A stretch of DNA of 7,587 bases from CAZOHN01 sp964579325 (GCA_964579325.1 CAZOHN010000176.1:1-7587); one strand, 5' to 3'; counted from the stretch's first letter, positions 1-6,714 are shown. Translations and numbers: made by a program. Notes: a model not told the origin generated them from the sequence alone.

Positions 1-517
1 CCGAGATCGAAGAACAGGAACTCGTCGGAATTGATCGCGACCCGGTCCTTCAGCCGTTCGCCCCGCGACGAGATGCCCGGGGTCCCGCCCCGCGCCACCA
101 GCAGGTCCAGCCCGGGGCCTTGCGAGGTCAGCGTGACATCGGCGAAGTCGAGCGTTTCGCCGAACGACAGGAGCCCCAGGCGCTCGCGCACCGTCTCGTC
201 GCCGATCGTGATGTCGGCCATCGTCCTGCCGAAGCCCCCCCGGCCCGTCGCGTTGAAGGCCACGGTCACCGTCTCGGTCTGGGGTGCGCGCGGCAGGATC
301 GTCACCCCGGCCACCAGAGGGTCGTGGTCGCAGGCGCGTGGAACGCCGGCAAACAGGGCGGCTCCAGGCGATGGATCCAGTCGAAGCGCCCCGCGAGGAT
401 GAAGCGGTTGTCACCGACGAAGCCGCGCGGAGACCAGATGCCCTGCGCCAGGCTCTCGGGCCAAGGTCTCACCGCCGGCGGCCCTGGCCGCCAGGTCGCC
501 GGTTCCAGGTCCGCGTC
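1..517 (-). pseudogene. Partial, apparently frameshifted gene of unknown family, running off the left edge
   Basis: On the minus strand one frame is open from about 411 down to the window edge. It reads like real protein, with segments such as TETVTVAFNATG, ADITIGDETVRERLG and GETLDFADVTLTSQGPG, alternating hydrophobic residues typical of beta-strands. Immediately upstream, roughly 350-450, a different frame reads GFVGDNRFILAGRFDWIHR, also protein-like, and then runs into a stop at 302-304. One missing base around 355-365 would join the two halves. So this is either a gene with a one-base indel, a pseudogene, or a sequencing error. The true start is not clear: I see no good ribosome-binding site, and the reading looks poor above about 517. 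I do not recognise the family. The C-terminus lies outside the window. The strand and coding nature of 1-300 are fairly secure; the upstream extension is not. Confidence 0.42.
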
Positions 518-561
518 CCCAGCGGCTTCACCGCACCCGGCATACCCATCACTGATGGTTG

Positions 562-579
562 CGGGACAGGCCTGTCCCG
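562..579. repeat. Perfect 18-bp palindrome, possible operator
   Basis: The bases CGGGACAGGCCTGTCCCG read the same on both strands with no mismatch and no spacer. The site sits in the space between the left minus-strand gene and the plus-strand mod locus. A spacerless dyad of this length fits a binding site for a dimeric regulator or a dispersed palindromic element. I cannot match it to a named operator. At this GC content long palindromes are somewhat more likely by chance, but 9 paired positions remain notable. Confidence 0.4.
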
Positions 580-597
580 GGAAAGAGGGCCAGTCGG

Positions 598-622
598 GGG
601 CCCCTTCGTGCAACGGGGGCCC
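598..622. repeat. GC-rich inverted repeat (7-bp stem, 11-nt loop)
   Basis: GGGCCCC at 598-604 can pair with GGGGCCC at 616-622. The two arms sit in a near-direct repeat (GGGGGCCCCTT, then GGGGGCCCTT) with a 19-base period. No T-run follows on either strand, so it is not a classical intrinsic terminator. Confidence 0.3.
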
Positions 623-658
623 TTGCTGCCACCGCATCTGAAATCACTGGCGGTTTGC

Positions 659-687
659 TTGACACGCTTTCTGGAGTCGTCGCACTT
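659..687 (+). promoter_or_regulatory. Weak candidate promoter ahead of modE
   Basis: A perfect -35 hexamer TTGACA lies at 659-664. At 17 bases spacing the -10 position reads GCACTT (682-687), a poor match to TATAAT. Alphaproteobacterial promoters tolerate weak -10 elements, and the site lies about 210 bases before the modE start on the correct strand. The -35 match is the only solid evidence. Confidence 0.18.
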
Positions 688-894
688 CCGGCCGTTCCGC
701 TGCACCTTCTTCAAGTCAGCTGAAGCGCTTCCGGAGCCGCGTCGGCATCGTCCACGCCCCTTGCGTCGCCGCCCTGCCGAGCCGGATCCCGGCCCGGCCG
801 CCTTCCCGGTCAACCCCCACCCGTGATCTCAGCCCCATCCGCGGGTCGACCGATCCGGCTTGCCTCTCCGGCTCGCAGGCAGGAGATTGCCGGT

Positions 895-1302
895 ATGGAC
901 AGCGCCCCCGACAATTCCCTCCAGAGCCCGCCCGATCGCGCCCGGAAGTGTCCCCACCTGCGCATCCGCATCGTCTTCGGCGACGCCGAGATGATCGGAC
1001 CTGGCAAGGCGGAACTTCTGGAACGCATCGACCGCTGCGGGTCCATCGCGGCGGCGGGGCGCGAGATGGGGATGAGCTACAAGCGCGCCTGGGAACTGGT
1101 CGGCACCCTCAACGCGATGTTCCGCGAACCCCTCGTCGAAAGCACCCGCGGGGGGCCGGGGGGCGGCGGCGCCGTGCTCACCGACAACGGCCGGCACGTG
1201 CTGGCCCTGTACCGCGCGTTCGAACGGGAGGCGGCCAAGGCCGGGACGGCCCCGCTCGACGCGCTTCGCGACCTGCTCGCCGATATTCCCGCAGAGAGAT
1301 AA
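895..1302 (+). CDS. modE: ModE-type regulator, DNA-binding domain only
   Basis: A 135-residue winged helix-turn-helix protein of the ModE N-terminal (LysR-like HTH) family. Residues 22-80 carry the typical pattern: an initial strand (LRIRIVFGD), GPGKAELLERID, then SIAAAGREMGMSYKRAWELV as the helix-turn-helix. The glycine-rich stretch at 86-93 followed by AVLTDNG is the wing. Escherichia coli ModE is about 260 residues because two molybdate-binding Mop domains follow; here the protein ends right after the DNA-binding part. How it senses molybdate is therefore unclear, and it may act without ligand or through another Mop protein. The start ATG at 895 is chosen because AGGAG lies at 881-885 with 9 bases spacing; a GTG at 823 in the same frame lacks such a site. 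It lies 66 bases ahead of modA on the same strand, so it may be co-transcribed and regulate the transporter (inference). Confidence 0.85.
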   Translation: MDSAPDNSLQSPPDRARKCPHLRIRIVFGDAEMIGPGKAELLERIDRCGSIAAAGREMGMSYKRAWELVGTLNAMFREPLVESTRGGPGGGGAVLTDNGRHVLALYRAFEREAAKAGTAPLDALRDLLADIPAER

Positions 1303-1304
1303 CG
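1281..1304. promoter_or_regulatory. Candidate Mo-box (ModE operator) ahead of modA
   Basis: The half-site CGATAT (1281-1286) is separated by 12 bases from ATAACG (1299-1304), whose reverse complement is CGTTAT. The arms match at 5 of 6 positions, in the inward-facing arrangement known for ModE sites (CG-T-TAT arms). The site overlaps the last codons and stop of modE and ends 64 bases before the modA start, where autoregulation by the upstream ModE-like protein could act. It is AT-rich against a GC-rich background. The inner bases do not pair, so this remains tentative. Confidence 0.35.
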
Positions 1305-1355
1305 CTTGCCCGCGCGTCGGACTTCCGGCGATATGGTCGGCACACCCTGCGTCGA

Positions 1356-1371
1356 GGGGGAGGCACGCTTG
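1356..1371 (+). promoter_or_regulatory. Ribosome-binding site supporting the TTG start of modA
   Basis: The purine run GGGGGAGG (1356-1363) ends 5 bases before TTG at 1369-1371. This selects TTG over an in-frame ATG at 1333, which has no comparable site and would put extra polar residues before the signal peptide. Confidence 0.6.
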
Positions 1372-2181
1372 ACCCTTTCCATCGCCCGCCGCACCCGTCT
1401 CGCCGCCGTCGCGGCCTTTGCCTTCGCCCTCGGACCCGTCATCGGACCCGCCGAGGCGCAAGACGCCGCGCGCGAGGCACCTGTCGTGGCCGCTGCTTCC
1501 GACCTGCAATTCGCGCTCGAGGAGATCGCCGCCGCCTTCACGGCCGAGACGGGACTGCGGGTGCGCCTGTCGATGGGGTCGTCCGGCAACTTCGCCCGCC
1601 AGATCCGCGAAGGCGCACCTTTCGAGATCTTCCTGTCGGCCGATGAGCAGTTCATCCTCGATCTCGCCCGCGATGGCCACGCCCGGGACGTCGGCGATCT
1701 CTACGCCATCGGCCGGATCGTGGTGACGGTGCCGCCCGGGTCGGCCCTGGTTGCCGACGGCACATTGGCAAGCCTGCGGGCCGCGCTCGCCGAGGGCCGG
1801 ATCGTCCGGTTCGCCATCGCCAATCCCGACCATGCCCCCTACGGCCGCCGCGCCAGGGAGGCGCTGCAACAGGCCGGGCTCTGGGAGGCGATCCAGCCCT
1901 TCCTTGTCCTGGGCGAGAACGTGAGCCAGGCCGCGCAGTTCGCGCTTTCGGGCAACGCCGAGGGAGGCATCATCGCCCTGTCGCTGGCGATGGCGCCGCA
2001 GCTGCGCGACCGCGGCACATCGGACCTGATCCCGGAGGGGTTTCACGAACCGCTGCGCCAGCGCATGGCGCTGATGGCGGGGGCCGGTCCGGTCGCCGAG
2101 GCGTTCTATGCCTACATGCAGGAGCCGGCGGCGCGCGAGATCATGGCGCGATACGGTTTCGTCCTGCCCGGGGCCGACTGA
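1369..2181 (+). CDS. modA: ModA, periplasmic molybdate-binding protein
   Basis: A 270-residue substrate-binding protein of the molybdate ABC transporter, acting in the periplasm. Residues 1-30 form a signal peptide: Arg-rich start, hydrophobic LAAVAAFAFALGPVIG, then AEA before a probable cleavage at 30/31. The mature part has the family's conserved blocks: AAASDLQFAL (41-50, with a Ser ligand position), SMGSSGNFARQI (68-79, second Ser site), FEIFLSAD (85-92), IANPDHAPYG (150-159), and GENVSQAAQF (182-191). The tyrosine that binds the anion in E. coli ModA is not present near GGIIALSLA (199-207); many other proteobacterial ModA proteins carry a similar ALS stretch there, so this is a subfamily feature and not damage. 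Start is a TTG with a good ribosome-binding site. modB follows after 4 bases. Tungstate could also be bound; specificity cannot be read from the sequence. Confidence 0.92.
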   Translation: MTLSIARRTRLAAVAAFAFALGPVIGPAEAQDAAREAPVVAAASDLQFALEEIAAAFTAETGLRVRLSMGSSGNFARQIREGAPFEIFLSADEQFILDLARDGHARDVGDLYAIGRIVVTVPPGSALVADGTLASLRAALAEGRIVRFAIANPDHAPYGRRAREALQQAGLWEAIQPFLVLGENVSQAAQFALSGNAEGGIIALSLAMAPQLRDRGTSDLIPEGFHEPLRQRMALMAGAGPVAEAFYAYMQEPAAREIMARYGFVLPGAD

Positions 2182-2185
2182 CGGG

Positions 2186-2854
2186 ATGGACTGGACGGCG
2201 CTCTTCCTGTCGCTGCAGCTCGCGGGGTGGACCGTCGTCATCCTGCTGCCGGTCTCGGTCTTCGCGGGGCGGCTGCTGGCCTACCGCCGGTTCCGCGGCA
2301 AGGGGCTGGTCGAGGCGCTGGTGATGCTGCCGCTGGTCCTCCCGCCCACGGTCTTCGGGTTCTACCTGCTGGTCGCTTTCGGGCGGAACTCGCCCCTGGG
2401 CGACCTCTGGCAAGGCATGTTCGGCCATCAGCTCGTGTTCAGCTTCGAGGGTCTGGTGCTGGCCTCGGTCATCTTCAACCTGCCCTTCGCGATCCAGCCC
2501 GCGCAGCGCGGCTTCGAGGCGATCGGGGCAGAGGTGCGCGAGGCCGCCGCCTGCTGCGGGATGTCGCCGCTGGCGGCGCTGTGGAAGGTCGAACTGCCGC
2601 TGGCCTGGCCTGGCCTCGTGACGGCAATGGTCCTGACCTTCGCGCACACGCTGGGCGAATTCGGCATCGTGCTCATGGTCGGCGGCTCGATCCCCGGCGA
2701 GACGCGCACCATCGCCATCGCCATCTACGACCGGGTGCAGGTCTTCGACGACCGGGGCGCGGCGATCATGTCGGCGGTCCTCGTGGCGATCTCGCTCTTC
2801 ACCATCGCGCTGACCTTCTGGCTCTCGGCCCGGGTCGGGCGGAGGTTGTCGTGA
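2186..2854 (+). CDS. modB: ModB, molybdate ABC transporter permease
   Basis: A 222-residue inner-membrane protein of normal ModB length. Hydrophobic segments are visible at about 14-32, 42-66, 86-104, 142-165 and 193-214, matching the five-helix topology of this family. The cytoplasmic EAA loop that contacts the ATPase is clear at 119-140: EAAACCGMSPLAALWKVELP, with the conserved Glu-Ala-Ala, Gly125 and the Leu-Pro end. The first helix block is followed by MLPLVLPPTVFGFYLL (47-62), a strongly conserved ModB/CysT-type segment. ATG at 2186 lies 4 bases after the modA stop and the gene ends in TGATG, overlapping modC by one base, so translation of all three is probably coupled. No strong ribosome-binding site precedes it, in keeping with coupling to modA. 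Confidence 0.94.
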   Translation: MDWTALFLSLQLAGWTVVILLPVSVFAGRLLAYRRFRGKGLVEALVMLPLVLPPTVFGFYLLVAFGRNSPLGDLWQGMFGHQLVFSFEGLVLASVIFNLPFAIQPAQRGFEAIGAEVREAAACCGMSPLAALWKVELPLAWPGLVTAMVLTFAHTLGEFGIVLMVGGSIPGETRTIAIAIYDRVQVFDDRGAAIMSAVLVAISLFTIALTFWLSARVGRRLS

Positions 2855-3954
2855 TGGCGCTCGAGGTCATGGCCCGCGCCGCCGCGCCGATCCCTCTCGA
2901 CGTGGCGTTCCGGGTGGAACCGGGCGAACTGCTGGCGCTCGTCGGCCATTCGGGGTCGGGCAAGACCACGCTCCTGCGCTGCATTGCCGGGCTCTGGCGG
3001 CCCGAGGTGGCGCGGGTCCGGGTCGGCGGGCAGACCTGGATCGACACCGCCGCGCGGATCGACCTTGCCCCCCACCGCCGCCGCGTCGGGCTGGTGTTCC
3101 AGGCCTATGCGCTCTTTCCGCACATGACCGCCGCGCAGAACGTCATGGCCGCGATGGACACACCTGACCGGGCCGAGGCCCTGCGGCTTCTCGACCTTGT
3201 GAACCTCCACGGCCTTGCCGACCGCCGGCCCGCGCAGCTCTCGGGTGGCCAGCAGCAGCGTGTGGCGGTGGCCCGCGCGCTGGCCCGCCGCCCCGATGCG
3301 CTGCTGCTCGACGAGCCCTTTTCGGCGGTCGACCGGATCACGCGGGAAAAGCTCCATGCGGAGATCCTCGCGCTCCGGGCGCACCTGAACATGCCTGTCG
3401 TCCTCGTCACCCACGACGTCAACGAGGCGCAGCTTCTGGCCGACCGCATGGCGGTGATCGAAGGGGGGCGGATCCTGCGCGAGGGCACCACCGCGCAGGT
3501 CATGGCCGACCCCGAGGCGCTGCGCGCCATGGGCATCCGCGAGGTCGCCGCGATGCTGCCCGCCACCGTGGCCGAACACCTGCCCGACGGGCTGACCCGT
3601 CTCGACACCGCGACCGGCCCGCTGTTCCTTCCGGCGGTCGAGGCCGCGCCAGGGGCGCAGGTCCGGGTGCGGATCATGGCGCATGAGGTCATCCTGTCGC
3701 GTGCCCGCCCCGAGGGGCTTTCGGCGCAGAACATCCTGCCCGGCCGGGTCGCGCGGGCGGTCGAGGGCAAGGGGCCGGCGGTGACGGTGCATGTCGCGAT
3801 CGGCCCCGACGAGATCCTCGCCCGCATCACCCGCCGCGCCGCCGACCAGTTGGGCCTGAGGCCCGGCGACACCGTCCACGCGATCGTGAAATCCATGTCC
3901 ATCGCGCGCGACCGCATCACCCGCGCCCCGCCCGGATCGACGACTGAACCGTAG
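2854..3954 (+). CDS. modC: ModC, molybdate ABC transporter ATPase with Mop domain
   Basis: A 366-residue ATPase that powers molybdate import at the cytoplasmic face of ModB. The ABC domain is complete: Walker A GHSGSGKTT (31-39), Q-loop VFQAYALFPH (81-90), signature LSGGQQQR (129-136), Walker B LLLDEP (150-155), D-loop SAVD (157-160) and switch His187 in VTHD. A C-terminal Mop (oxyanion-binding) domain spans about 288-350, starting GLSAQNILPGRV and ending GDTVHAIVKSMSI, as in E. coli ModC. In that family this domain is thought to bind molybdate and tune transport. The ATG at 2854 has GGAGG at 2841-2845, 8 bases upstream; a GTG directly before it (2851) is also possible. It is the last gene of the mod operon, and I see no strong terminator after it. 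Confidence 0.95.
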   Translation: MALEVMARAAAPIPLDVAFRVEPGELLALVGHSGSGKTTLLRCIAGLWRPEVARVRVGGQTWIDTAARIDLAPHRRRVGLVFQAYALFPHMTAAQNVMAAMDTPDRAEALRLLDLVNLHGLADRRPAQLSGGQQQRVAVARALARRPDALLLDEPFSAVDRITREKLHAEILALRAHLNMPVVLVTHDVNEAQLLADRMAVIEGGRILREGTTAQVMADPEALRAMGIREVAAMLPATVAEHLPDGLTRLDTATGPLFLPAVEAAPGAQVRVRIMAHEVILSRARPEGLSAQNILPGRVARAVEGKGPAVTVHVAIGPDEILARITRRAADQLGLRPGDTVHAIVKSMSIARDRITRAPPGSTTEP

Positions 3955-3989
3955 GGCCATGACCGCACCGCAGGCTGACCCGCCGCGCC

Positions 3990-4945
3990 TCAGCGCGCCA
4001 GGAGGCCCCGCCCTATCCGTACCGCGCGGCCGGCGGCGATCCCGAAGCGGCACGGCGGCGCGGTCCGAGGTCCTCCATGCCTTGGAGCCGGTTACCCTCG
4101 CGCAGCCAGCGCACCCAGCCGAAGGACAGGGTCGCCTCGACAGCGATACGGGGCACGGCGCCGAGACCCTCGGCGCGATAGACCGCCTGCTCGGCAAGCA
4201 GCGCCCAGCAGGGCAGTGGCACCACCGCGATCCGCGAGCCCCCGGCGGCCAATGTCTCCGCCGCTTCGACGGCGATCCCGGTCGCGACAAGCGTGAGGTC
4301 GGGCACGCCCGTCTCCGCGCCGCCCCACGCGCGCAACACATACCCCCGGGCTACGACAGACACTCCCCTCTTGCGTCGAACGGGGTGCGCGGGCTGCTCT
4401 GACAGCACCGTTGGGCTCGGACCCGTTCGGGTCTCCAGCCCGAGTTGCCGGGCCTCGGCCGTCTCCACCGCGTCGGCGGGGGGAAACGCCGCCACCACCG
4501 CGACCGGCCGGTGCTTCTGGTCGGTGCGTCCGGCCTGTGCGTCTGGCCGGTGCGCCCCATCCCGATGGACGCGTGGCCGAACAGGATGAGCAGGGCAAGG
4601 CGCTCTGCCCGACCTCGCCGTAGCAAAGCGGGCCGGGCGTGTCGCCGCCTGCATGGGAGGCGCGCGGCGCATCGACATGGCGTTCTCAGACACCTTGGTC
4701 GATGACGCCCGGATGCTGACCTCGGCCCCGGCCGGGATCATCCCGGTTCCCGCCACCAGGATGACGGTGGACACCGTCGAGGCGCAGGGCGCCGCACCGC
4801 GCACTGGCAGCCATTCGGCGCGTATCCAAGGGATAGCGCCGTTCTTCACGATGACCGGCCACGAACATGGGAGGGCCGCTGTCGTCGCGGTGCCGTGCCT
4901 TCGGCGGTGCTTGCGGGCAATCCACGTGGAAACCTTGGCGCCGGG
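3990..4945 (-). pseudogene. tkt: Decayed transketolase remnant (C-terminal half)
   Basis: Conserved blocks of transketolase follow in the right order but in different frames. VSENAM (4676-4693) corresponds to the family's VREHAM. FGHASIGMGRTGQTHRP (4531-4581) corresponds to THDSIG-GEDGPTHQP, in a second frame. FPPADAVETAE (4454-4486), DLTLVATG (4277-4300), VVPLPCWALLAEQ (4187-4225), IAVEATLSFGW and GMEDLG (4064-4081) return to the first frame and match the C-terminal domain. FGIAAGRAV (4020-4046) is in a further frame, with a stop at 3990-3992 at about the usual C-terminus. The spacing implies net losses of about 14 codons before the THDSIG-like block and about 19 bases before the end. Key residues are also changed, for example the first His and Asp of THDSIG. 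A weaker match (AKVST, 4925-4939, like AKVATRKAS) suggests the remnant reaches about 4940. The N-terminal, thiamine-diphosphate-binding half is absent. It cannot make a working enzyme. Confidence 0.8.
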
Positions 4946-4963
4946 GGCGGCTCCTCGCGCTGT

Positions 4964-6196
4964 TCAGCGCTCTTCGCCGGCGAGCACCTCCGCGCGGGCG
5001 CTGCGGGCGGCCTGCGCCAACGACCAGCGCGTCGGGTCGGCCCCGGCTTCCTCCAGCGCCGTCAGCAGGACCCGGGCGGAGACCTCCGCGTAGGCCGCCA
5101 CCGGGTCAGCCGCGCCCGCGAGGAAGGGCAGCGTCGGGACGCTCAGCACGCCGGCCCGCCCGGCAAGATCGGGGCGGCGCAGCAGGACCGCCTCGGGGAC
5201 GAGAAGCCGGGCGCCCCCGGGCGCCTCCGCGTCGGGCGACAGCAGCAGGCGCGCGGCATCGCGGCCGTCCTCGACCACCTCCAGCCCGGCGCGGCGCAGC
5301 ACCCGCGTCGCCTCGGCCCGCGCCGCCGCATCGCCGCCGGCCAGTGCCACCGCCACAACCCCCGCCGCGGCCGCTGCCTCGGCCAGCGCCGCCATCTCCT
5401 CGCCCCGGTCGAGCGCCAGCGGCAGCACCAGCGCGCCCGGTGCCTCGGTCGTCCCGAAGCCGTGCAGCATCGGCACCTGGCCCGCCGCGAGCGCCCCCTT
5501 GGGTGCAGGGTCGGGCGCGAAGGGGCCGAGGACGGCGAAGAGGCCGGAGTCCCCGGCCAGCCCCGCCGCCTGGTCGAGCGGTGCCGCCTCGACCACCACC
5601 CGACGCCCCCAGACCGAGCTGCCATGGTGCGCCAGGGCCTCGCCATAGGAACGCGCCAGCGACGCCGAGGTCGCGTCGCCGGGATCGTAAAGGAGCGCAA
5701 GGCGGATCTCGCCGGGGGTCACGCCGTGCCGCCGCCGCGCCTCCAGTGGCCCCGTCAGGTCCCACAGCGCCGCGACCGCGCCGGGGGCAAGCGCGTAGCG
5801 CGGCATCGCCCGCGAGAGCGCCCGCCCGTCGGCGGCCGTGCCGCGCTCGACCGCCGCCGCGAAGGCCGCCGCGTCATAGCCCCGCCCGGCCAGCGCCCCG
5901 CGTCCGAGGTCGGGCGCGCGCATCGCCCCCTCGCCGCCGCCGCTGCCGTCCCAGCCATGGCAGGCCGCGCAGGGGTGCGCCCGGGCCGGAACCGTCACCC
6001 CGGGTGCAAGCTCGGCCGTGCCTTCGGTGGCGCCTTCGGCCCAGATCGCCAACGGATCGGCCGACGATGGCAGCGCNNNNNNNNNNNNNNNNNNNNNNNN
6101 NNNNNNNNNNNNNNNNNNNNNNNNNNNNNNNNNNNNNNNNNNNNNNNNNNNNNNNNNNNNNNNNNNNNNNNNNNNNAGCGCGCGGCGGGGCGTCAT
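4964..6196 (-). CDS. Cytochrome c fused to a periplasmic ligand-binding domain, interrupted by assembly gap
   Basis: A predicted exported heme protein. The start ATG (6194-6196) overlaps the SCO stop by 4 bases and has GGGAGG at 6201-6206; the first residues (MTPRRA) suit the basic start of a signal peptide, but the rest of it is lost in the 100-N gap, so the frame across the gap is assumed. After the gap come about 90 residues of class I cytochrome c: the heme-binding CAACH at 5957-5971 and a likely axial Met in SRAMPRY (codon 5804-5806). From about 5713 to the stop (about 250 residues) the sequence resembles type I periplasmic binding proteins of the branched-chain amino acid/Leu-Ile-Val class: IRLALLYDP, then GLFAVLGPF, VPMLHGFGTTE, and a long Ala-rich C-terminal part ending in AYAEVSARVLLTALEEAG. 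This is shorter than the usual 340 or more residues. No permease or ATPase partner is in the window. The cytochrome call is strong; the binding-domain call is moderate. What ligand it senses or carries is unknown. Confidence 0.75.
   Translation of the reverse strand: MTPRRAXXXXXXXXXXXXXXXXXXXXXXXXXXXXXXXXXXALPSSADPLAIWAEGATEGTAELAPGVTVPARAHPCAACHGWDGSGGGEGAMRAPDLGRGALAGRGYDAAAFAAAVERGTAADGRALSRAMPRYALAPGAVAALWDLTGPLEARRRHGVTPGEIRLALLYDPGDATSASLARSYGEALAHHGSSVWGRRVVVEAAPLDQAAGLAGDSGLFAVLGPFAPDPAPKGALAAGQVPMLHGFGTTEAPGALVLPLALDRGEEMAALAEAAAAAGVVAVALAGGDAAARAEATRVLRRAGLEVVEDGRDAARLLLSPDAEAPGGARLLVPEAVLLRRPDLAGRAGVLSVPTLPFLAGAADPVAAYAEVSARVLLTALEEAGADPTRWSLAQAARSARAEVLAGEER
6077..6176. other. Assembly gap of 100 N
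   Basis: Exactly 100 unknown bases, a conventional placeholder for a scaffold gap of unknown size. It falls between the start codon region and the heme domain of the cytochrome fusion, so the signal peptide and any additional N-terminal sequence are missing and the true length and frame are unknown. Confidence 0.97.
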
Positions 6197-6714
6197 CGCG
6201 CCTCCCGTACCTCGCGGATCGCCGCCATCAGCTCGTCCGGCCCGGGGTTGCCGAAGCGGCGCAGGAACCGCCCCTCGGCGGGGCTGCCGATGAAGATCAC
6301 CGGGTCATGCAGCGCGATGTCGTAGACCGACATGCCGAAGGCCGCCGCCGTGCCGGTCGCGCCCTCCCCGGTGAGGAACCGCCAGCGCGGGCTGGCCCCG
6401 AAGGTCTCGGCGGTCTCGCGCAGCACCTCGGGACGGTCGGTCGCGGGGTCGAGCGTGATCGACAGGATCGTGACGCCTGCCATGCCATCGGCCTCCAGCC
6501 GGTCATCCAGAGCGGCGAGGATCGCGTTCGTGACCGGGCAGAGCGTCTCGCAGGTGGTGTACATGAACGACAGCACCACGGTCCCGGCCTCGTCGGGCAG
6601 CGACACCGCCGCGCCGGTCTGGTCGGTGAGCGGAAGGTCGGGGACGCGGACAAGCTGCGGTTCGGCCAGCGCGGGCGCGGCGAGGAGGAGCAGGGCGATC
6701 GGAAGCAGCCGCAT
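6193..6714 (-). CDS. SCO1/SenC/PrrC-type copper or thiol-redox protein
   Basis: A 173-residue thioredoxin-fold protein of the SCO family. Residues 1-17 are a signal peptide (MRLLPIALLLLAAPALA) with probable cleavage before Glu18; no lipobox or clear membrane anchor is retained, so it is probably soluble in the periplasm. The copper-binding set is present: the CxxxC motif in TTCETLCP (Cys55 and Cys59) and His136 in LHDPVIFIG. ILSITLDPATDRPEVL (83-98) and the RWRFLTG stretch (110-116) are family hallmarks. SCO proteins deliver copper to the CuA site of cytochrome oxidase or act as thiol reductants. Here the neighbours are a propeller protein and a cytochrome fusion, not oxidase subunits, so it may serve those. 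ATG follows the TAG of the upstream gene directly (0 bases), with GAGG at 6723-6726, 8 bases upstream. The 3' end overlaps the next start by 4 bases. Confidence 0.9.
   Translation of the reverse strand: MRLLPIALLLLAAPALAEPQLVRVPDLPLTDQTGAAVSLPDEAGTVVLSFMYTTCETLCPVTNAILAALDDRLEADGMAGVTILSITLDPATDRPEVLRETAETFGASPRWRFLTGEGATGTAAAFGMSVYDIALHDPVIFIGSPAEGRFLRRFGNPGPDELMAAIREVREAR

Larger units (their letters stand above)
518..894. other. Intergenic stretch with no convincing gene
   Basis: Several frames are open here on both strands, but their translations are rich in Arg, Pro and Gly without conserved blocks, as expected by chance at this GC content. What can be seen is a perfect 18-bp palindrome (562-579), a GC-rich inverted repeat (598-622), a TTGACA hexamer (659-664), and a small inverted repeat CTTCA/TGAAG (709-713 and 721-725). 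It probably holds the regulatory region of the divergent left gene and modE. Confidence 0.5.

Noticed and set aside
284..826. Plus-strand open frame of 180 codons in the left region
   Set aside because: No ribosome-binding site, basic Pro/Arg-rich translation with no conserved blocks, and it overlaps the minus-strand coding trace.
823..894. Upstream GTG start for the ModE-like protein
   Set aside because: No Shine-Dalgarno sequence precedes it and the added residues are not typical of the family; ATG at 895 has AGGAG at proper spacing.
829..2241. Long minus-strand open frame (about 470 codons) opposite modE and modA
   Set aside because: It is antisense to two well-supported genes, its translation is low-complexity Arg/Gly/Asp-rich with no recognisable domain, and stop-free antisense frames are common at this GC content.
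2725..4341. Long minus-strand open frame (about 538 codons) opposite modC
   Set aside because: It is antisense to the fully motif-supported modC; the translation has no family features. Only the part beyond 3990 overlaps a real signal, the tkt remnant, which lies mainly in other frames.
4957..4970. Palindrome GCGCTGTTCAGCGC over the stop of the cytochrome fusion as a terminator
   Set aside because: With a usable loop of 4 bases the stem is only 5 bp, and there is no T-run after it on the minus strand.
4653..5093. Plus-strand open frame of 146 codons between the tkt remnant and the cytochrome gene
   Set aside because: It is antisense to transketolase-like blocks and to the end of the cytochrome fusion, and its translation shows no family resemblance.
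4895..6325. Long plus-strand open frame opposite the cytochrome fusion
   Set aside because: It reads through the N gap and is antisense to the heme-bearing gene; the composition is Arg/Gly/Pro-rich without motifs.
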